From Treponema sp. OMZ 790 (GTDB lineage: Bacteria > Spirochaetota > Spirochaetia > Treponematales > Treponemataceae), in assembly GCF_024181285.1 (NCBI RefSeq), contig NZ_CP051201.1:868001-932000 (forward strand): a stretch of DNA of 64,000 nt, written 5' to 3'. Position numbers and translations under genes: made by a program. Below are positions 1 through 8,442 of this stretch, in pieces. A model generated the notes under the pieces. The model ran no database searches. It saw only the letters and a program-made list of their open reading frames with translations, and was not told the DNA's origin. The first letter of the stretch is position 1; each line of letters opens with the position of its first letter.

Positions 1-338
1 AAAACTTATTAAGGAAATCAATGAATTATAAGTCCTTCGGACGGTCAGGGTATTTATAACAATTATTTGCTAAGTAAAGTAAAATTTTAGCCTTATAGTA
101 AAATTGTTGATTTTTTAAATTTAATGATGAAAAGCTGTATAGGTTAAAAAATAAAGTCTAATTGTTAAGAATAAGCTTATATTTTTAAGATAATATTATT
201 TATAAAAGTTTAGTTTTGTAAATAATAAAGCTTTATAGTAAAATTTTAAGTTTATTTATTAAATATAGTAAAAAAAAGCAAAATAGTGTAAAATTAAAAG
301 CACAATTGTTAATATAAGCGGTTAAATAAAATAAAAGT
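1..338 (+). repeat. 3' part of a non-coding (NC) cassette
   Basis: The window opens inside an NC cassette. One repeat unit with the hairpin GTCC-TTC-GGAC lies at about 31-47. It is followed by the A+T-rich 3' module that ends in AAAAGTGTCTAACAC at the next attC. The same module recurs at 7665-7921, 9720-9993, 42650-42988 and elsewhere. No coding sequence is apparent. Confidence 0.85.
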
Positions 339-405
339 GTCTAACACTCGCTTCAACCTGACATTGCGGAGTAGCCGCAAATGCAGGTTAAGCGAGACGT
401 TAGAA
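339..405 (+). other. attC site 1 (short)
   Basis: R'' is GTCTAAC and R' is GTTAGAA. The arms CGCTTCAACCTG and CAGGTTAAGCG are inverted repeats, with GCGG-AGTA-GCCGC inside. The next cassette opens with the weak hairpin CGC-TTC-GCG. Confidence 0.95.
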
Positions 406-673
406 TGACGCTTCGCGCGGAGCAAAAAATAATATTACAATCATATGGACTGGGAAAATATTTAATTTCTGATAAAATTAGTGGCAAAATGGACAATTTT
501 ATAAGAAAATGATTTTTCGTTATATGATATGTAAAAGTAGAATGATATTCTATGGACAATTAGATAGTATTTATAATGATTTTATTATTGGTGACTATGT
601 AATTATTTCAGTTGCTATATTATTTGATTGTCTTGAAACAAAAAGCGTTATAACATGCGATTAAGATAGTTAA
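406..673 (+). other. cassette leader with two small ORFs
   Basis: There is no recognisable gene. A 35-codon ORF starts at the ATG at 406, directly after R', and a 40-codon ORF spans 542-664. The latter would encode a mildly hydrophobic peptide beginning MIFYGQLDSIY. Either could be a remnant of a gene that once preceded the ComJ-like gene. I see no strong promoter. Confidence 0.35.
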
Positions 674-1108
674 ATGGTTACAGTGGATATACTTTATAGG
701 CAACTTGCAATATTTGTTGCCGATATGCCTAATCCTTATAATAAATGGTCATCAAAATCCCTTAATCAAGGTTTCGCATACCGGAAAGGATCTGTTTCAT
801 TTGATACAATTGAAGACGGTGAGTTTAAAATATTTATCAATGAAAAAGATAATTTAAAGATTAATGATATAATTCGAAAAATAATTGTTCCGTTAAAAAC
901 CAAAAATGGTTTTGAGCTTGGGTCAATTATTTCCACGATTAAAATTGATGCAAAACCAGGAGATTATTCAATTGAATATAGTCTTTATAAAAATAAAATA
1001 ATTCATATCCAAATACGAAAAGAAGTTATCAGCCCAAAAATACTAATAATGCAAGATAAAGATGATATACAAGATATAGAACTTTTTTTGAATGAAGAAA
1101 AAGCTTAA
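674..1108 (+). CDS. ComJ-like protein (competence nuclease inhibitor family)
   Basis: This is a 144-residue protein. An N-terminal YRQLAIFVAD segment is followed by a W-S-x3-L-x2-G-F-A pattern, a GSVSFDT strand, VPLKTKNGFELGSI and a KPGDYSIEYSLY strand. The order and spacing resemble Bacillus ComJ, which binds and inhibits the DNA-entry nuclease NucA. That comparison is from memory of the family, not from a search. No NucA-like nuclease is in the cassette, so the inhibitor would act alone, on a nuclease elsewhere or an incoming one. An in-frame TAA immediately precedes the ATG, which fixes the start. The gene fills the 3' half of its cassette and stops 6 bp before attC. Confidence 0.6.
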   Translation: MVTVDILYRQLAIFVADMPNPYNKWSSKSLNQGFAYRKGSVSFDTIEDGEFKIFINEKDNLKINDIIRKIIVPLKTKNGFELGSIISTIKIDAKPGDYSIEYSLYKNKIIHIQIRKEVISPKILIMQDKDDIQDIELFLNEEKA

Positions 1109-1114
1109 AAAATA

Positions 1115-1180
1115 TTCTAACACCCGCTTCAACCTGACATTGCGGAGGAGCCGCAAATGCAGGTTAAGCGAATGTTAGGT
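1115..1180 (+). other. attC site 2 (short)
   Basis: R'' is TTCTAAC, the complement of GTTAGAA at the start of its own cassette. R' is GTTAGGT. The next cassette opens with the hairpin CCTGCC-TGAA-GGCAGG, part of leader L1. Confidence 0.95.
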
Positions 1181-1261
1181 TGACCTGCCTGAAGGCAGGC
1201 AGGTGCGGAACCAGCCTATAACATTTATTTCGACTGAAAAATAAATTTATAGGAGATTTTT
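1181..1261 (+). promoter_or_regulatory. structured leader L1, copy 1
   Basis: Three nested or adjacent helices can be drawn: GGTTG (1178-1182) with CAGCC (1212-1216), allowing one G-U pair; CCTGCC with GGCAGG inside it; and CCTATAA-C-ATTTATTT with AAATAAAT-TTATAGG, which pairs part of the Shine-Dalgarno TAGGAG. The same leader precedes unrelated genes at 11011, 38578, 46865 and 48574. Confidence 0.6.
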
Positions 1262-1603
1262 ATGGACGAATTTGTAGAACGCCTTGCAGGTATAGGAATT
1301 CCAGCATTGGTTTTTATAATCGTAATGAGTAGTACCGGTCTTGCAGGTGCAGCAGCAGTAACATCGACATTGGCATTACTTGGTCCCGGTGGAATGATAG
1401 GTGGAGTTATAACATTAATAGTTATAGGAGCCGGTTCTTCAGTAATAGCCAAATATGGGTATGAAACTATTATTTCTGCAACTTGTAAAAAAATAATGGA
1501 AAAAGAACATCTTTCAAAAGATGATATGTGTGCAAGGATAGATTCATATTATATTACTAAAGGCTTACGAGAAAAAATAAAAGCAAAAATTAGAGAATCA
1601 TAA
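1262..1603 (+). CDS. small Gly/Ala-rich membrane protein, unknown function
   Basis: This is a 113-residue protein. Residues 8-62 are two long hydrophobic stretches rich in Gly and Ala, containing GLAGAAAVTSTLALLGPGG. They are followed by a basic helical tail with two Cys and KEKIKAKI-like character. The composition recalls pore-forming or bacteriocin-like peptides, but I do not recognise the family. Translation is from leader L1, whose Shine-Dalgarno lies in a hairpin. A terminator follows at 1615, and a Phd/RelE toxin-antitoxin pair with its own promoter shares the cassette. An identical copy lies at 38578-38919. Confidence 0.7.
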   Translation: MDEFVERLAGIGIPALVFIIVMSSTGLAGAAAVTSTLALLGPGGMIGGVITLIVIGAGSSVIAKYGYETIISATCKKIMEKEHLSKDDMCARIDSYYITKGLREKIKAKIRES

Positions 1604-1614
1604 GTTTTGGTTTT

Positions 1615-1649
1615 CTCCCTATGATTATATGAAAATTCATAGGAGTTTT
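1615..1649 (+). terminator. intrinsic terminator after the membrane protein gene
   Basis: CTCCCTATGA pairs with TCATAGGAG and is followed by TTTT. The duplicate at 38932 has the full 10-bp stem (TCATAGGGAG), so this copy has lost one G. It separates the membrane protein gene from the toxin-antitoxin promoter. Confidence 0.7.
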
Positions 1650-1678
1650 ACTGTTTTATTATAAAAAAGTATTTATTA

Positions 1679-1707
1679 TAGACATAAAGGTATTATTATG
1701 GTATAAT
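1679..1707 (+). promoter_or_regulatory. promoter of the Phd/RelE pair
   Basis: TAGACA at 1679-1684 and TATAAT at 1702-1707 are separated by 17 bp. Transcription would start near 1714, 15 bp before the antitoxin ATG. Confidence 0.65.
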
Positions 1708-1728
1708 AAAACCATTAAGGAGATGCAT

Positions 1729-1989
1729 ATGCCGCAAATAGTACCAATTCGCGACTTAAAAAATACGAGTGCGATTTCAAATCTTTGTCATGAAACAAAT
1801 GAGCCGATTTTTATAACAAAAAATGGCTATGGTGATATGGTTATTATGAGTATGGAAACATATGAAGGAAATGCTTTTTTTAATGATCTTTATAGTAATT
1901 TGGAAGAAGCAGAAATAGATTTGCAAAACGACAGGGTTTCCGATATTGATGAGGCTATAGAGGAGATAAAAAGTCGCTATGATTTATGA
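1729..1989 (+). CDS. Phd/YefM-family antitoxin
   Basis: This 86-residue protein has the classic Phd/YefM opening: IVPIRDLKNTSAI, then NEPIFITKNGYGDMVIMSMETYE. It would bind operator DNA through the N-terminal fold and neutralise the toxin with its acidic C-terminal tail. The ATG at 1729 is preferred over the one at 1723 because AAGGAG at 1717-1722 is then 6 bp away. The stop overlaps the toxin start, which indicates translational coupling. Confidence 0.88.
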   Translation: MPQIVPIRDLKNTSAISNLCHETNEPIFITKNGYGDMVIMSMETYEGNAFFNDLYSNLEEAEIDLQNDRVSDIDEAIEEIKSRYDL

Positions 1990-2293
1990 TATTCAAATCA
2001 CTGATAAGGCAAAGAGAGATTTGAATGAAATTGTAAAATATATAAAAGAAATACTTGTAAATCCAGACGCTGTATCAAGTTTATTAGATGATTTTTTTAG
2101 ACAAAAATCTTTTTTAGCTGAAAATCCATATATGTTTCCTCGATGTTCTATTTTGAAATTACATAAGAAAGGGTATCATCGTTTTATATTTAAGAATAAT
2201 TATATAGCATTATATTTAATTGATGATAATAAAAAAGTAGTTACTATAATGCATATATTTTATGCAAAACGTGATTATGGAAAATTATTATAA
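1979..2293 (+). CDS. RelE/ParE-family toxin
   Basis: This 104-residue basic protein has the RelE/ParE fold signature: ITDKAKRDLNEIVKYIKE at the N terminus, then a central HRFIFKNNYIALYLID and a final HIFYAKRDYGKLL. In this family the toxin is either a ribosome-dependent mRNA interferase or a gyrase poison; the sequence alone does not say which. It overlaps the antitoxin by 11 bp and ends 2 bp before attC. A frameshifted copy lies at 39297. Confidence 0.88.
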   Translation: MIYDIQITDKAKRDLNEIVKYIKEILVNPDAVSSLLDDFFRQKSFLAENPYMFPRCSILKLHKKGYHRFIFKNNYIALYLIDDNKKVVTIMHIFYAKRDYGKLL

Positions 2294-2295
2294 AT

Positions 2296-2436
2296 ACCTA
2301 ACACCCGCTTCAACCTGACATTTGTTTGTCATAAAACTTGCTTAATGTGCCTTTTCGGCACCGCAAGTTTTACGCCAACTTTGCCTTGCGCTTCGCGTCG
2401 GCAAAGGTACAAATGCAGGTCAAGCGTTAGTTAAGC
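2296..2436 (+). other. attC site 3 (branched, 141 bp)
   Basis: R'' is ACCTAAC, complementary to GTTAGGT of its own cassette. Inside the usual arms lie two hairpins: ACTTGC/GCAAGT around a GTGCC/GGCAC tip, and CTTTGCC/GGCAAAG. R' is GTTAAGC. The next cassette opens with CCC-TTC-GGG. Confidence 0.93.
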
Positions 2437-2459
2437 AGACCCTTCGGGCGGAAGATAAT

Positions 2460-3404
2460 ATGAATGAAGAATATTTATCACGAATTAAAAAAGCTCAAAA
2501 TGAAGATGCGAAAATGCAGGTATTCAGTGAAATAATCGTAGAGAATACACTAAAAAGTAAAAACATTGAATATACTAAAGATAAAAAAATAAATGGAAAT
2601 AAGGATGTGGATTTTCAAGTTAATTATGACAATTGGATTTACAATATTGAAATAAAGACACCTGGATTTATTAGGCGATTAAATACGGATATATTGTATT
2701 ATTCTGTTGATTATCGTATAGATAATTTTGATCATAATCTAATTAAAACCGAGATTATTCCAAATTTATATAATAAGACTTCTGATAAGATGAATTATAA
2801 ACAATACAGTATATTAACAAGGGAGGATTATCGACTTGAAGAATATTTGAAACTAATGAAAAGCAAAATAAATAAGGCTGATCATACTACGAATGTATTA
2901 TTTATTTCTTTATATGACAGTCAGCATCTATGTGAATATTTCAAATTACTTGCTGATACCAATTCTTTAATAGACAGAATACTTAAGCATCGAGAATATG
3001 AAGATATTCACATAATCATTTTAGTTTGTTTTATAAAAAAAATTAAAGATAGTTCATATAATGATGAATTGTGTTTGGATGGAACAGATTGTTTCTTTTA
3101 TGAAAATATGCATTCAAATCAGTATCATAAAGATGAATATATTTCAAAGCATACAAATCTTCTAAACATATTTCCCAATTTTACACTTTTTTTTAATTCT
3201 GAGTATGAAAAGTATAGATGTGCTGAGCTATCAGCTCAAAGGCTATTTCCAATACATATAATAGAATATTTAAAAAATAACCAGTATGTAAAATTTCAAG
3301 AAGATAATATCGAAAAATATATTGGATCAACTTTTCAATGTTCAATTAAAACAATGTTTCTGGAAAACAGCAATATAAGATATATATTTATTAGAGATGC
3401 CTAA
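2460..3404 (+). CDS. putative PD-(D/E)XK-type nuclease, intact copy 1 of 3
   Basis: This is a 314-residue protein. Residues about 16-70 fit a PD-(D/E)XK core: a helix with Glu24 (QVFSEIIVEN), then KDVDFQV with Asp51, then YNIEIKTPGF with Glu64 and Lys66. The remainder is Tyr/Asp-rich and unfamiliar. If the core is real it would be a restriction-like or defence nuclease; no methyltransferase is in the cassette, so self-protection is unexplained. The in-frame TAA stop is supplied by R'' of the following attC. A GGAAG sequence precedes the ATG. Copies lie at 3488 and 45781. Confidence 0.6.
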   Translation: MNEEYLSRIKKAQNEDAKMQVFSEIIVENTLKSKNIEYTKDKKINGNKDVDFQVNYDNWIYNIEIKTPGFIRRLNTDILYYSVDYRIDNFDHNLIKTEIIPNLYNKTSDKMNYKQYSILTREDYRLEEYLKLMKSKINKADHTTNVLFISLYDSQHLCEYFKLLADTNSLIDRILKHREYEDIHIIILVCFIKKIKDSSYNDELCLDGTDCFFYENMHSNQYHKDEYISKHTNLLNIFPNFTLFFNSEYEKYRCAELSAQRLFPIHIIEYLKNNQYVKFQEDNIEKYIGSTFQCSIKTMFLENSNIRYIFIRDA

Positions 3405-3464
3405 CACCCGCTTCAACCTGCCATTGCGGATGAGCCGCAAATGCAGGTTAAGCGAATGTTAAGC
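3399..3464 (+). other. attC site 4 (short)
   Basis: R'' is GCCTAAC and R' is GTTAAGC. The loop reads GCGG-ATGA-GCCGC. Its TAA terminates the upstream gene. The next cassette begins with CCC-TTC-GGG and is a second copy of the one before. Confidence 0.95.
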
Positions 3465-3487
3465 AGACCCTTCGGGCGGAAGATAAT

Positions 3488-4426
3488 ATGAATGAAGAAT
3501 ATTTATCACGAATTAAAAAAGCTCAAAATGAAGATGCGAAAATGCAGGTATTCAGTGAAATAATCGTAGAGAATACACTAAAAAGTAAAAACATTGAATA
3601 TACTAAAGATAAAAAAATAAATGGAAATAAGGATGTGGATTTTCAAGTTAATTATGACAATTGGATTTACAATATTGAAATAAAGACACCTGGATTTATT
3701 AGGCGATTAAATACGGATATATTGTATTATTCTGTTGATTATCGTATAGATAATTTTGATCATAATCTAATTAAAACCGAGATTATTCCAAATTATATAA
3801 TAAGACTCTGATAAGATGAATTATAAACAATACAGTATATTAACAAGGGAGGATTATCGACTTGAAGAATATTTGAAACTAATGAAAAGCAAAATAAATA
3901 AGGCTGATCATACTACGAATGTATTATTTATTTCTTTATATGACAGTCAGCATCTATGTGAATATTTCAAATTACTTGCTGATACCAATTCTTTAATAGA
4001 CAGAATACTTAAGCATCGAGAATATGAAGATATTCACATAATCATTTTAGTTTGTTTTATAAAAAAAATTAAAGATAGTTCATATAATGATGAATTGTGT
4101 TTGGATGGAACAGATTGTTTCTTTTATGAAAATATGCATTCAAATCAGTATCATAAAGATGAATATATTTCAAAGCATACAAATCTTCTAAACATATTTC
4201 CCAATTTTACACTTTTTTTTAATTCTGAGTATGAAAAGTATAGATGTGCTGAGCTATCAGCTCAAAGGCTATTTCAATACATATAATAGAATATTTAAAA
4301 ATAACCAGTATGTAAAATTCAAGAAGATAATATCGAAAATATATTGGATCAACTTTTCAATGTTCAATTAAAACAATGTTTCTGGAAAACAGCAATATAA
4401 GATATATATTTATTAGAGATGCCTAA
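3488..4426 (+). pseudogene. putative PD-(D/E)XK-type nuclease, frameshifted copy 2
   Basis: The sequence matches the copy at 2460 base for base except for about six single-base losses, all inside short runs (for example at about 3793, 3809, 4273 and 4302). I noticed no substitutions. The N-terminal 100 codons with the nuclease-like core stay open to 3811, and a second open stretch runs 3816-4286. Losses confined to homopolymers suggest either very recent decay or sequencing error; the gene may be intact in the real genome. Confidence 0.8.
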
Positions 4427-4486
4427 CACCCGCTTCAACCTGCCATTGCGGATGAGCCGCAAATGCAGGTTAAGCGAATGTTAGGC
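4421..4486 (+). other. attC site 5 (short)
   Basis: R'' is GCCTAAC and R' is GTTAGGC. The next cassette opens with the hairpin TGCCC-AAT-GGGCA. Confidence 0.95.
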
Positions 4487-4543
4487 GGATTGCCCAATGG
4501 GCAACGAGAAAAAAATGAAAAAAATATATTCATTATAGGATTT

Positions 4544-5167
4544 ATGTTTATGGGATTAATATCATGTTTTGTTAAAACAAGAGAAGAAAAATTTTGGAGT
4601 TGGTTTTGTAAAAAATCACAATTAATATATAATTATGAGGCAAGTCAAGAAGAAATTTTTGATGAACTTCAAATTCAATTACATAAAATAAATCCCGATC
4701 TAACATTTGAAATTAGTTCTGTAAAAAATGGAAAAAGAGAGTTTATAATTAGTGCAGATGGAATATTAGATGCATTTCCTGCAGTAGAAAAATTGTATTC
4801 ATTAAAACCGGAATTATCAGAATGGACTTTTATTGAATTCCGCCCGAGAAGAAAAATAGAGAATTCAATTAAAATAGGAGATAAAGAACTTCATCCAAAT
4901 GATGTAAGATTTATGTTTATAAACGATGAAGATAAAAGTAAAGTAGGGATTGTTCTTTTTTGCAATGGATATACTGAGAATGAATATGACATTTATAGTC
5001 GAATTGGTTTTTTATTTCTTGATGAATGTCTAGGAGAATATGATGTAGAAAAATTTATTGGAACAATAATAATACAAGGTTTTGATAGTGAATATTTTAA
5101 CGATTCAATAAAAATAGATTTTTTAGCAACTGAGTTTGATAAAATAAAAGCAAATATAATTAAATAG
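4544..5167 (+). CDS. hypothetical protein with FWxWF motif
   Basis: The frame stays open back into attC (ATG at 4463), but those codons are recombination site, so I start at 4544 (or the ATG at 4550), giving about 207 residues. A short hydrophobic N terminus with LISC could be a truncated lipoprotein signal. Next comes EKFWSWFCKKSQLIYNY, a helix, then PDLTFEISSVKNGKREFIIS and FIEFRPRR. I recognise this pattern from uncharacterised bacterial proteins beginning FWxWF and ending near FRPRR. No catalytic motif is evident. The C-terminal half looks like a mixed alpha/beta domain. Function is unknown. Confidence 0.6.
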   Translation: MFMGLISCFVKTREEKFWSWFCKKSQLIYNYEASQEEIFDELQIQLHKINPDLTFEISSVKNGKREFIISADGILDAFPAVEKLYSLKPELSEWTFIEFRPRRKIENSIKIGDKELHPNDVRFMFINDEDKSKVGIVLFCNGYTENEYDIYSRIGFLFLDECLGEYDVEKFIGTIIIQGFDSEYFNDSIKIDFLATEFDKIKANIIK

Positions 5168-5191
5168 TATCTAGTTCGATTTGAAAATAAC

Positions 5192-5257
5192 GCCTAACAC
5201 CCGCTTCAACCTGACATTGCGGACGAGCCACAAATGCAGGTTAAGCGAATGTTATGT
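5192..5257 (+). other. attC site 6 (short)
   Basis: R'' is GCCTAAC, matching GTTAGGC of its cassette. R' is GTTATGT. The next cassette opens with GCACCC-CTTA-GGGTGC. Confidence 0.95.
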
Positions 5258-5294
5258 GGGCACCCCTTAGGGTGCAAGGATTAAAATAAGAAAA

Positions 5295-5579
5295 ATGAAA
5301 TTAGTTTTTTCAAATATTTATTTTTATTCCATTTTAGATGAAGAAAGTTTTGAATTTTATTTAAAAAATATATCAAATAAAATTGAACGAATTGGTTCTA
5401 AAATAATTATTCAAATAGAAAAAAAATCTTTAACAAAAGAAAAGCTAAGAAATATTTTTGGTTTAATAGAAAGATATTGTATTACCGTTGACAATATAGA
5501 AGACTTAATTTCAAATAAAAATAAAGACTACATTCTTAATCCTGCTATGTTTTGGTATAAATATTTTACTAAAAAATAA
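5295..5579 (+). CDS. small hypothetical protein
   Basis: This 94-residue Ile/Lys-rich protein begins MKLVFSNIYFYS and has a conserved-looking end, NPAMFWYKYF. It has no signal peptide, membrane span or recognisable motif. It lies 37 bp after R' behind a strong 5' hairpin and a weak AAGGA ribosome site, so expression from a read-through transcript is plausible. Its size would suit an immunity protein or small inhibitor, but that is only a guess. Confidence 0.55.
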   Translation: MKLVFSNIYFYSILDEESFEFYLKNISNKIERIGSKIIIQIEKKSLTKEKLRNIFGLIERYCITVDNIEDLISNKNKDYILNPAMFWYKYFTKK

Positions 5580-5940
5580 ACTAATGACTTAGATAATTAA
5601 TATTTATTCTATTTCTATTATTCTATTGATTGTTTTATTTTGATTTTTTTATTAATTTTGTAATTTATTATTTACTAAAAAAATAAATAAATGTTGTATA
5701 GCTCAACAAGGTGAATTGCATAATATTAAAAGGCTAGAAAAAATAAAAAATACAATTATTATATTTTTATTATGTCTATGTGTAAAAACATATTTTATAG
5801 ATAAAAGTAGTGAATTTAGAAAAATTCAAATATTATAACTAGTGCGTTAGAAGAATATAATGATTATATAGGAGAAGAAGTTTTCAATTATAGAGGAATT
5901 TGGAAAGGAGTTTATATAATTGAATATAATACGAAATAAC
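5580..5940 (+). pseudogene. A+T-rich cassette tail with a possible gene remnant
   Basis: No intact gene is present. The last 90 bp before attC read open as a peptide containing YNDYIGEEVFNYRGIWKGVY with stop TAA at the cassette end, but no start is in frame. Upstream sequence at about 5690-5830 contains short broken frames. This looks like a decayed small gene. Confidence 0.4.
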
Positions 5941-6006
5941 ACATAACACCCGCTTCAACCTGACATTGCGGACAAGCCGCAAATGCAGGTTAAGCGAATG
6001 TTAGAC
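5941..6006 (+). other. attC site 7 (short)
   Basis: R'' is ACATAAC, the exact complement of GTTATGT at the start of its cassette. R' is GTTAGAC. The next cassette opens with TTGCTC-ATA-GAGCAA. Confidence 0.95.
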
Positions 6007-6037
6007 GGATTGCTCATAGAGCAACAAAAAGGAAAAA

Positions 6038-6259
6038 ATGAATAGATTTTATAAAGTTTTCAATTTAGGTTTATTTATATATAATCTTTTTATAATCGTT
6101 GGAATAGCGTTAGCGGTAAGTGCATCAAATGTTGATTTTATGATGTATTATTTAGCTCTTAACGGCGATAGGGTATTTTTTCAATGGAGTATTATATTTA
6201 TTTTATTTTTAATTGCATTTTTGTTTTATCTTAAAAATAGTGTTAATAGAAAAATGTAA
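6038..6259 (+). CDS. small two-span membrane protein
   Basis: This 73-residue protein has two predicted membrane spans, at about residues 9-30 (GLFIYNLFIIVGIALAVSA) and 48-68 (WSIIFILFLIAFLFY), joined by a short polar loop. It ends in basic residues. AAGGAAAAA upstream is a weak ribosome site. The family is unrecognised. Confidence 0.6.
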   Translation: MNRFYKVFNLGLFIYNLFIIVGIALAVSASNVDFMMYYLALNGDRVFFQWSIIFILFLIAFLFYLKNSVNRKM

Positions 6260-6673
6260 TATTTTCAATAACTGTAATAAACTATTATCTTACGTATCTT
6301 TGCATGTTTACACATACACCTGATGTTTTCACATTCTCTGATGTAATATTTTTCACAAAAAGATTTTTTTTGCATATGCCTTTAATGTATTACTAGTTTA
6401 TTTTGCAAGGATTATCATATATCATTGCAGCAATAGTAAAGAATAAAAAACAATTACGGGAATTTAGAATAAACACTTGATTAAGTGTTTATCGACTAAT
6501 TTTTTTATGGGTAAGTTTATTACCTTTTTTATTATTTGATGAAACTAATGCAATACATTTAAAAGAATTTATTATTGGACTTATATTAGTTGCTTTAATT
6601 TGCTTTATTATTAGTTTTATGATAGAATTACCAATAGATTTTATTTTAAGCAAGGACTTATCTAAAGGCGAGC
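6260..6673 (+). pseudogene. remnant of a membrane protein gene
   Basis: One frame reads GLSYIIAAIVKNKKQLREF, then a TGA at about 6478, then continues LSVYRLIFLWVSLLPFLLF and two more hydrophobic stretches, ending DLSKGER and TAG in the attC remnant. A multi-span membrane protein broken by an in-frame stop is the simplest reading. Confidence 0.5.
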
Positions 6674-6680
6674 GTTAGAC
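6670..6680 (+). other. remnant of an attC right end
   Basis: The sequence GAGCGTTAGAC has the R' end of an attC (GCG-GTTAGAC), but there is no left arm or R'' before it. It marks the fused boundary between the membrane protein remnant and the gene at 6706, so this cassette is a fusion of two. Confidence 0.6.
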
Positions 6681-6705
6681 ACTCATCTTCGGTAGAGATA
6701 ATAGT

Positions 6706-7185
6706 ATGAAAACAATAATTTATAAAACACCAGAAATAGATTTCTATACTTATTTAAATGATTGGCTTCCATTCGTTTGTGACGATCCATCAAAATATAA
6801 TTTTGCATTAACTGAAGTTGAAACAAATTGTAACCAATATTTACTTGATGAATGGAAACTGCAAAAAGAAAGTATTGAATATTGGATCCCGGGAACTGAA
6901 TTAGAAAGACTTTCAAAGGAGACAAAAATACAATTTATTTGGGCTGTATTTTCAGCGATACCAAAAAAATATTCAATCGAAGAACTTTCAGTAGATAATA
7001 ATTTTTACATAGATGGAAATAGTAATATATGCAAAGATGTAAATACAAAATATATACATGAAGCAATATTTGAAATTGTAGCATTTGATAGTTCTTTTTT
7101 TATAATACAATCAGACGATAATGAGATACATAATAGATTTAAAGAAAAATATGAGAATGCAAAAGACATAAAAGAAATCGTCTAA
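6706..7185 (+). CDS. hypothetical protein, 159 residues
   Basis: This is an acidic cytoplasmic-looking protein, rich in Tyr, Asp and Trp (DWLPFVCDDPSKY, EYWIPGTELERLSKETKIQF). I recognise no domain. The size, acidity and setting resemble immunity proteins of polymorphic toxins, which is inference only. It follows an attC remnant at 6674 rather than a complete site. Its stop codon TAA is supplied by R'' of attC 8 (GTC-TAA). Confidence 0.55.
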   Translation: MKTIIYKTPEIDFYTYLNDWLPFVCDDPSKYNFALTEVETNCNQYLLDEWKLQKESIEYWIPGTELERLSKETKIQFIWAVFSAIPKKYSIEELSVDNNFYIDGNSNICKDVNTKYIHEAIFEIVAFDSSFFIIQSDDNEIHNRFKEKYENAKDIKEIV

Positions 7186-7325
7186 CACCCGCTTCAACGC
7201 TGACATTTGTTTTGTCATAAAACTTGCTTAATGTGCCTATACGGCACCGCAAGTTTTACGCCAACTTTGCCTTACGCTATACGCTTCAGGCAAAGACACA
7301 AATGCAGGTCAAGCGAATGTTAGAC
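7180..7325 (+). other. attC site 8 (branched, 146 bp)
   Basis: R'' is GTCTAAC and R' is GTTAGAC. The nested hairpins are ACTTGC/GCAAGT and CTTTGCC with an imperfect partner. The extra C in CAACGCTGAC is also seen at 26455, 47519, 51227 and 53872. The next cassette opens with TGCC-TTAC-GGCA. Confidence 0.93.
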
Positions 7326-7921
7326 CGATGCCTTACGGCACGATAAACGGTAACTTTGAAAATGGAGTGCATTTTTTGTAAATTAAAGCGTAAAACCCAA
7401 ATTAAAAGCTTAGGTTCTTTGAGTAAAGTTGTGTTTTATTATAATGGCTACTTGGATAAGGAAAATAAAACTTTCATCTTAGTTTTTTTAACTTGGTAAG
7501 GAAATCAACGAGTTAAAAGTCCTTCGGACGGTCTGTGTTTATAATAATTATTTTCTAAGGAAAATTAAAATTTATCTAAGTATTTTAAACTCGTTAAGGA
7601 AATCGACAAAATAAAAGTCCTTCGGACGGTCTGGTAATTATTATAATTATTTGTTAATGAAAATACAATTTTAGCTTTATAGTAAAATTGTTGATTTTTT
7701 AATTTAATGATGAAAAGCTGTATAGGTTAAAAAATAAAGTCTAATTGTTAAGAATAAGCTTATAATTTTAAGATAATATTATTTATAAAAGTTTAGTTTT
7801 GTAAATAATAAAGTTTTACAGTAAAATTTTAAGTTTATTTATTAAATATAGTAATAAAAAGCAAAATAGTGTAAAATTAAAAGCATAATTGTTAATATAA
7901 GCGATTAAATAAAATAAAAGT
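7326..7921 (+). repeat. NC cassette with 2 repeat units
   Basis: The 5' module includes AGCTTAGGTTCTTTGAG and TTTTATTATAAT. Two roughly 100-bp units have GTCC-TTC-GGAC near 7520 and 7617. The A+T-rich 3' module runs to attC. No ORF worth calling is present. Confidence 0.85.
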
Positions 7922-7987
7922 GTCTAACACCCGCTTCAACCTGACATTGCGGAGGAGCCGCAAATGCAGGTTAAGCGAATGTTAGAC
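7922..7987 (+). other. attC site 9 (short)
   Basis: R'' is GTCTAAC and R' is GTTAGAC, matching its own NC cassette. The next cassette opens with TGCC-TAAC-GGCA. Confidence 0.95.
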
Positions 7988-8442
7988 AGATGCCTAACGG
8001 CACAATTAACTGCAACTTTGAAAAAGTAGTGTGTATTTTTTTGTAAATTAAAGCGTAAAACCCAAGTTAAAAGCTTAGGTTCTTTGAATAAAGTTTTGTT
8101 TTATTATAATATCTATTTTGATAAGGAAAAATAAACTTTCATCTGAGGATTTTTAAACTCGTTAAGGAAATCAACAAAATAAAAGTCCTTTGGACGGTCT
8201 GTGTTTATAATAATTATTTTCTAAGGAAAATAAAGTTTTATCTGAGTGTTTTTAAACTTTTTAAGGAAATCAACGATTTAAAAGTCCTTCGGACGGTCTG
8301 TGTTTATAATAATTATTTTCTAAGGAAAATTAAAATTTATCTAAGTATTTTAAACTCGTTAAGGAAATCGACAAAATAAAAGTCCTTCGGACGGTCTGTG
8401 TTTATAATAATTATTTTCTAAGGAAAATTAAAATTTATCTAA

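Noticed and set aside
353..559. Reverse-strand reading frames throughout the array, for example 353-559, 1225-1452, 8735-9073 and 34716-35153
   Set aside because: They run opposite to or across real genes, attC sites or repeats, lack ribosome sites and give low-complexity or attC-derived peptides.
4463..4543. Gene starts inside attC (ATGCAGGTTAAGCGAATG giving MQVKRM)
   Set aside because: The bases are conserved because they form the attC right arm. The same peptide start would appear at dozens of sites, regardless of the gene behind it.
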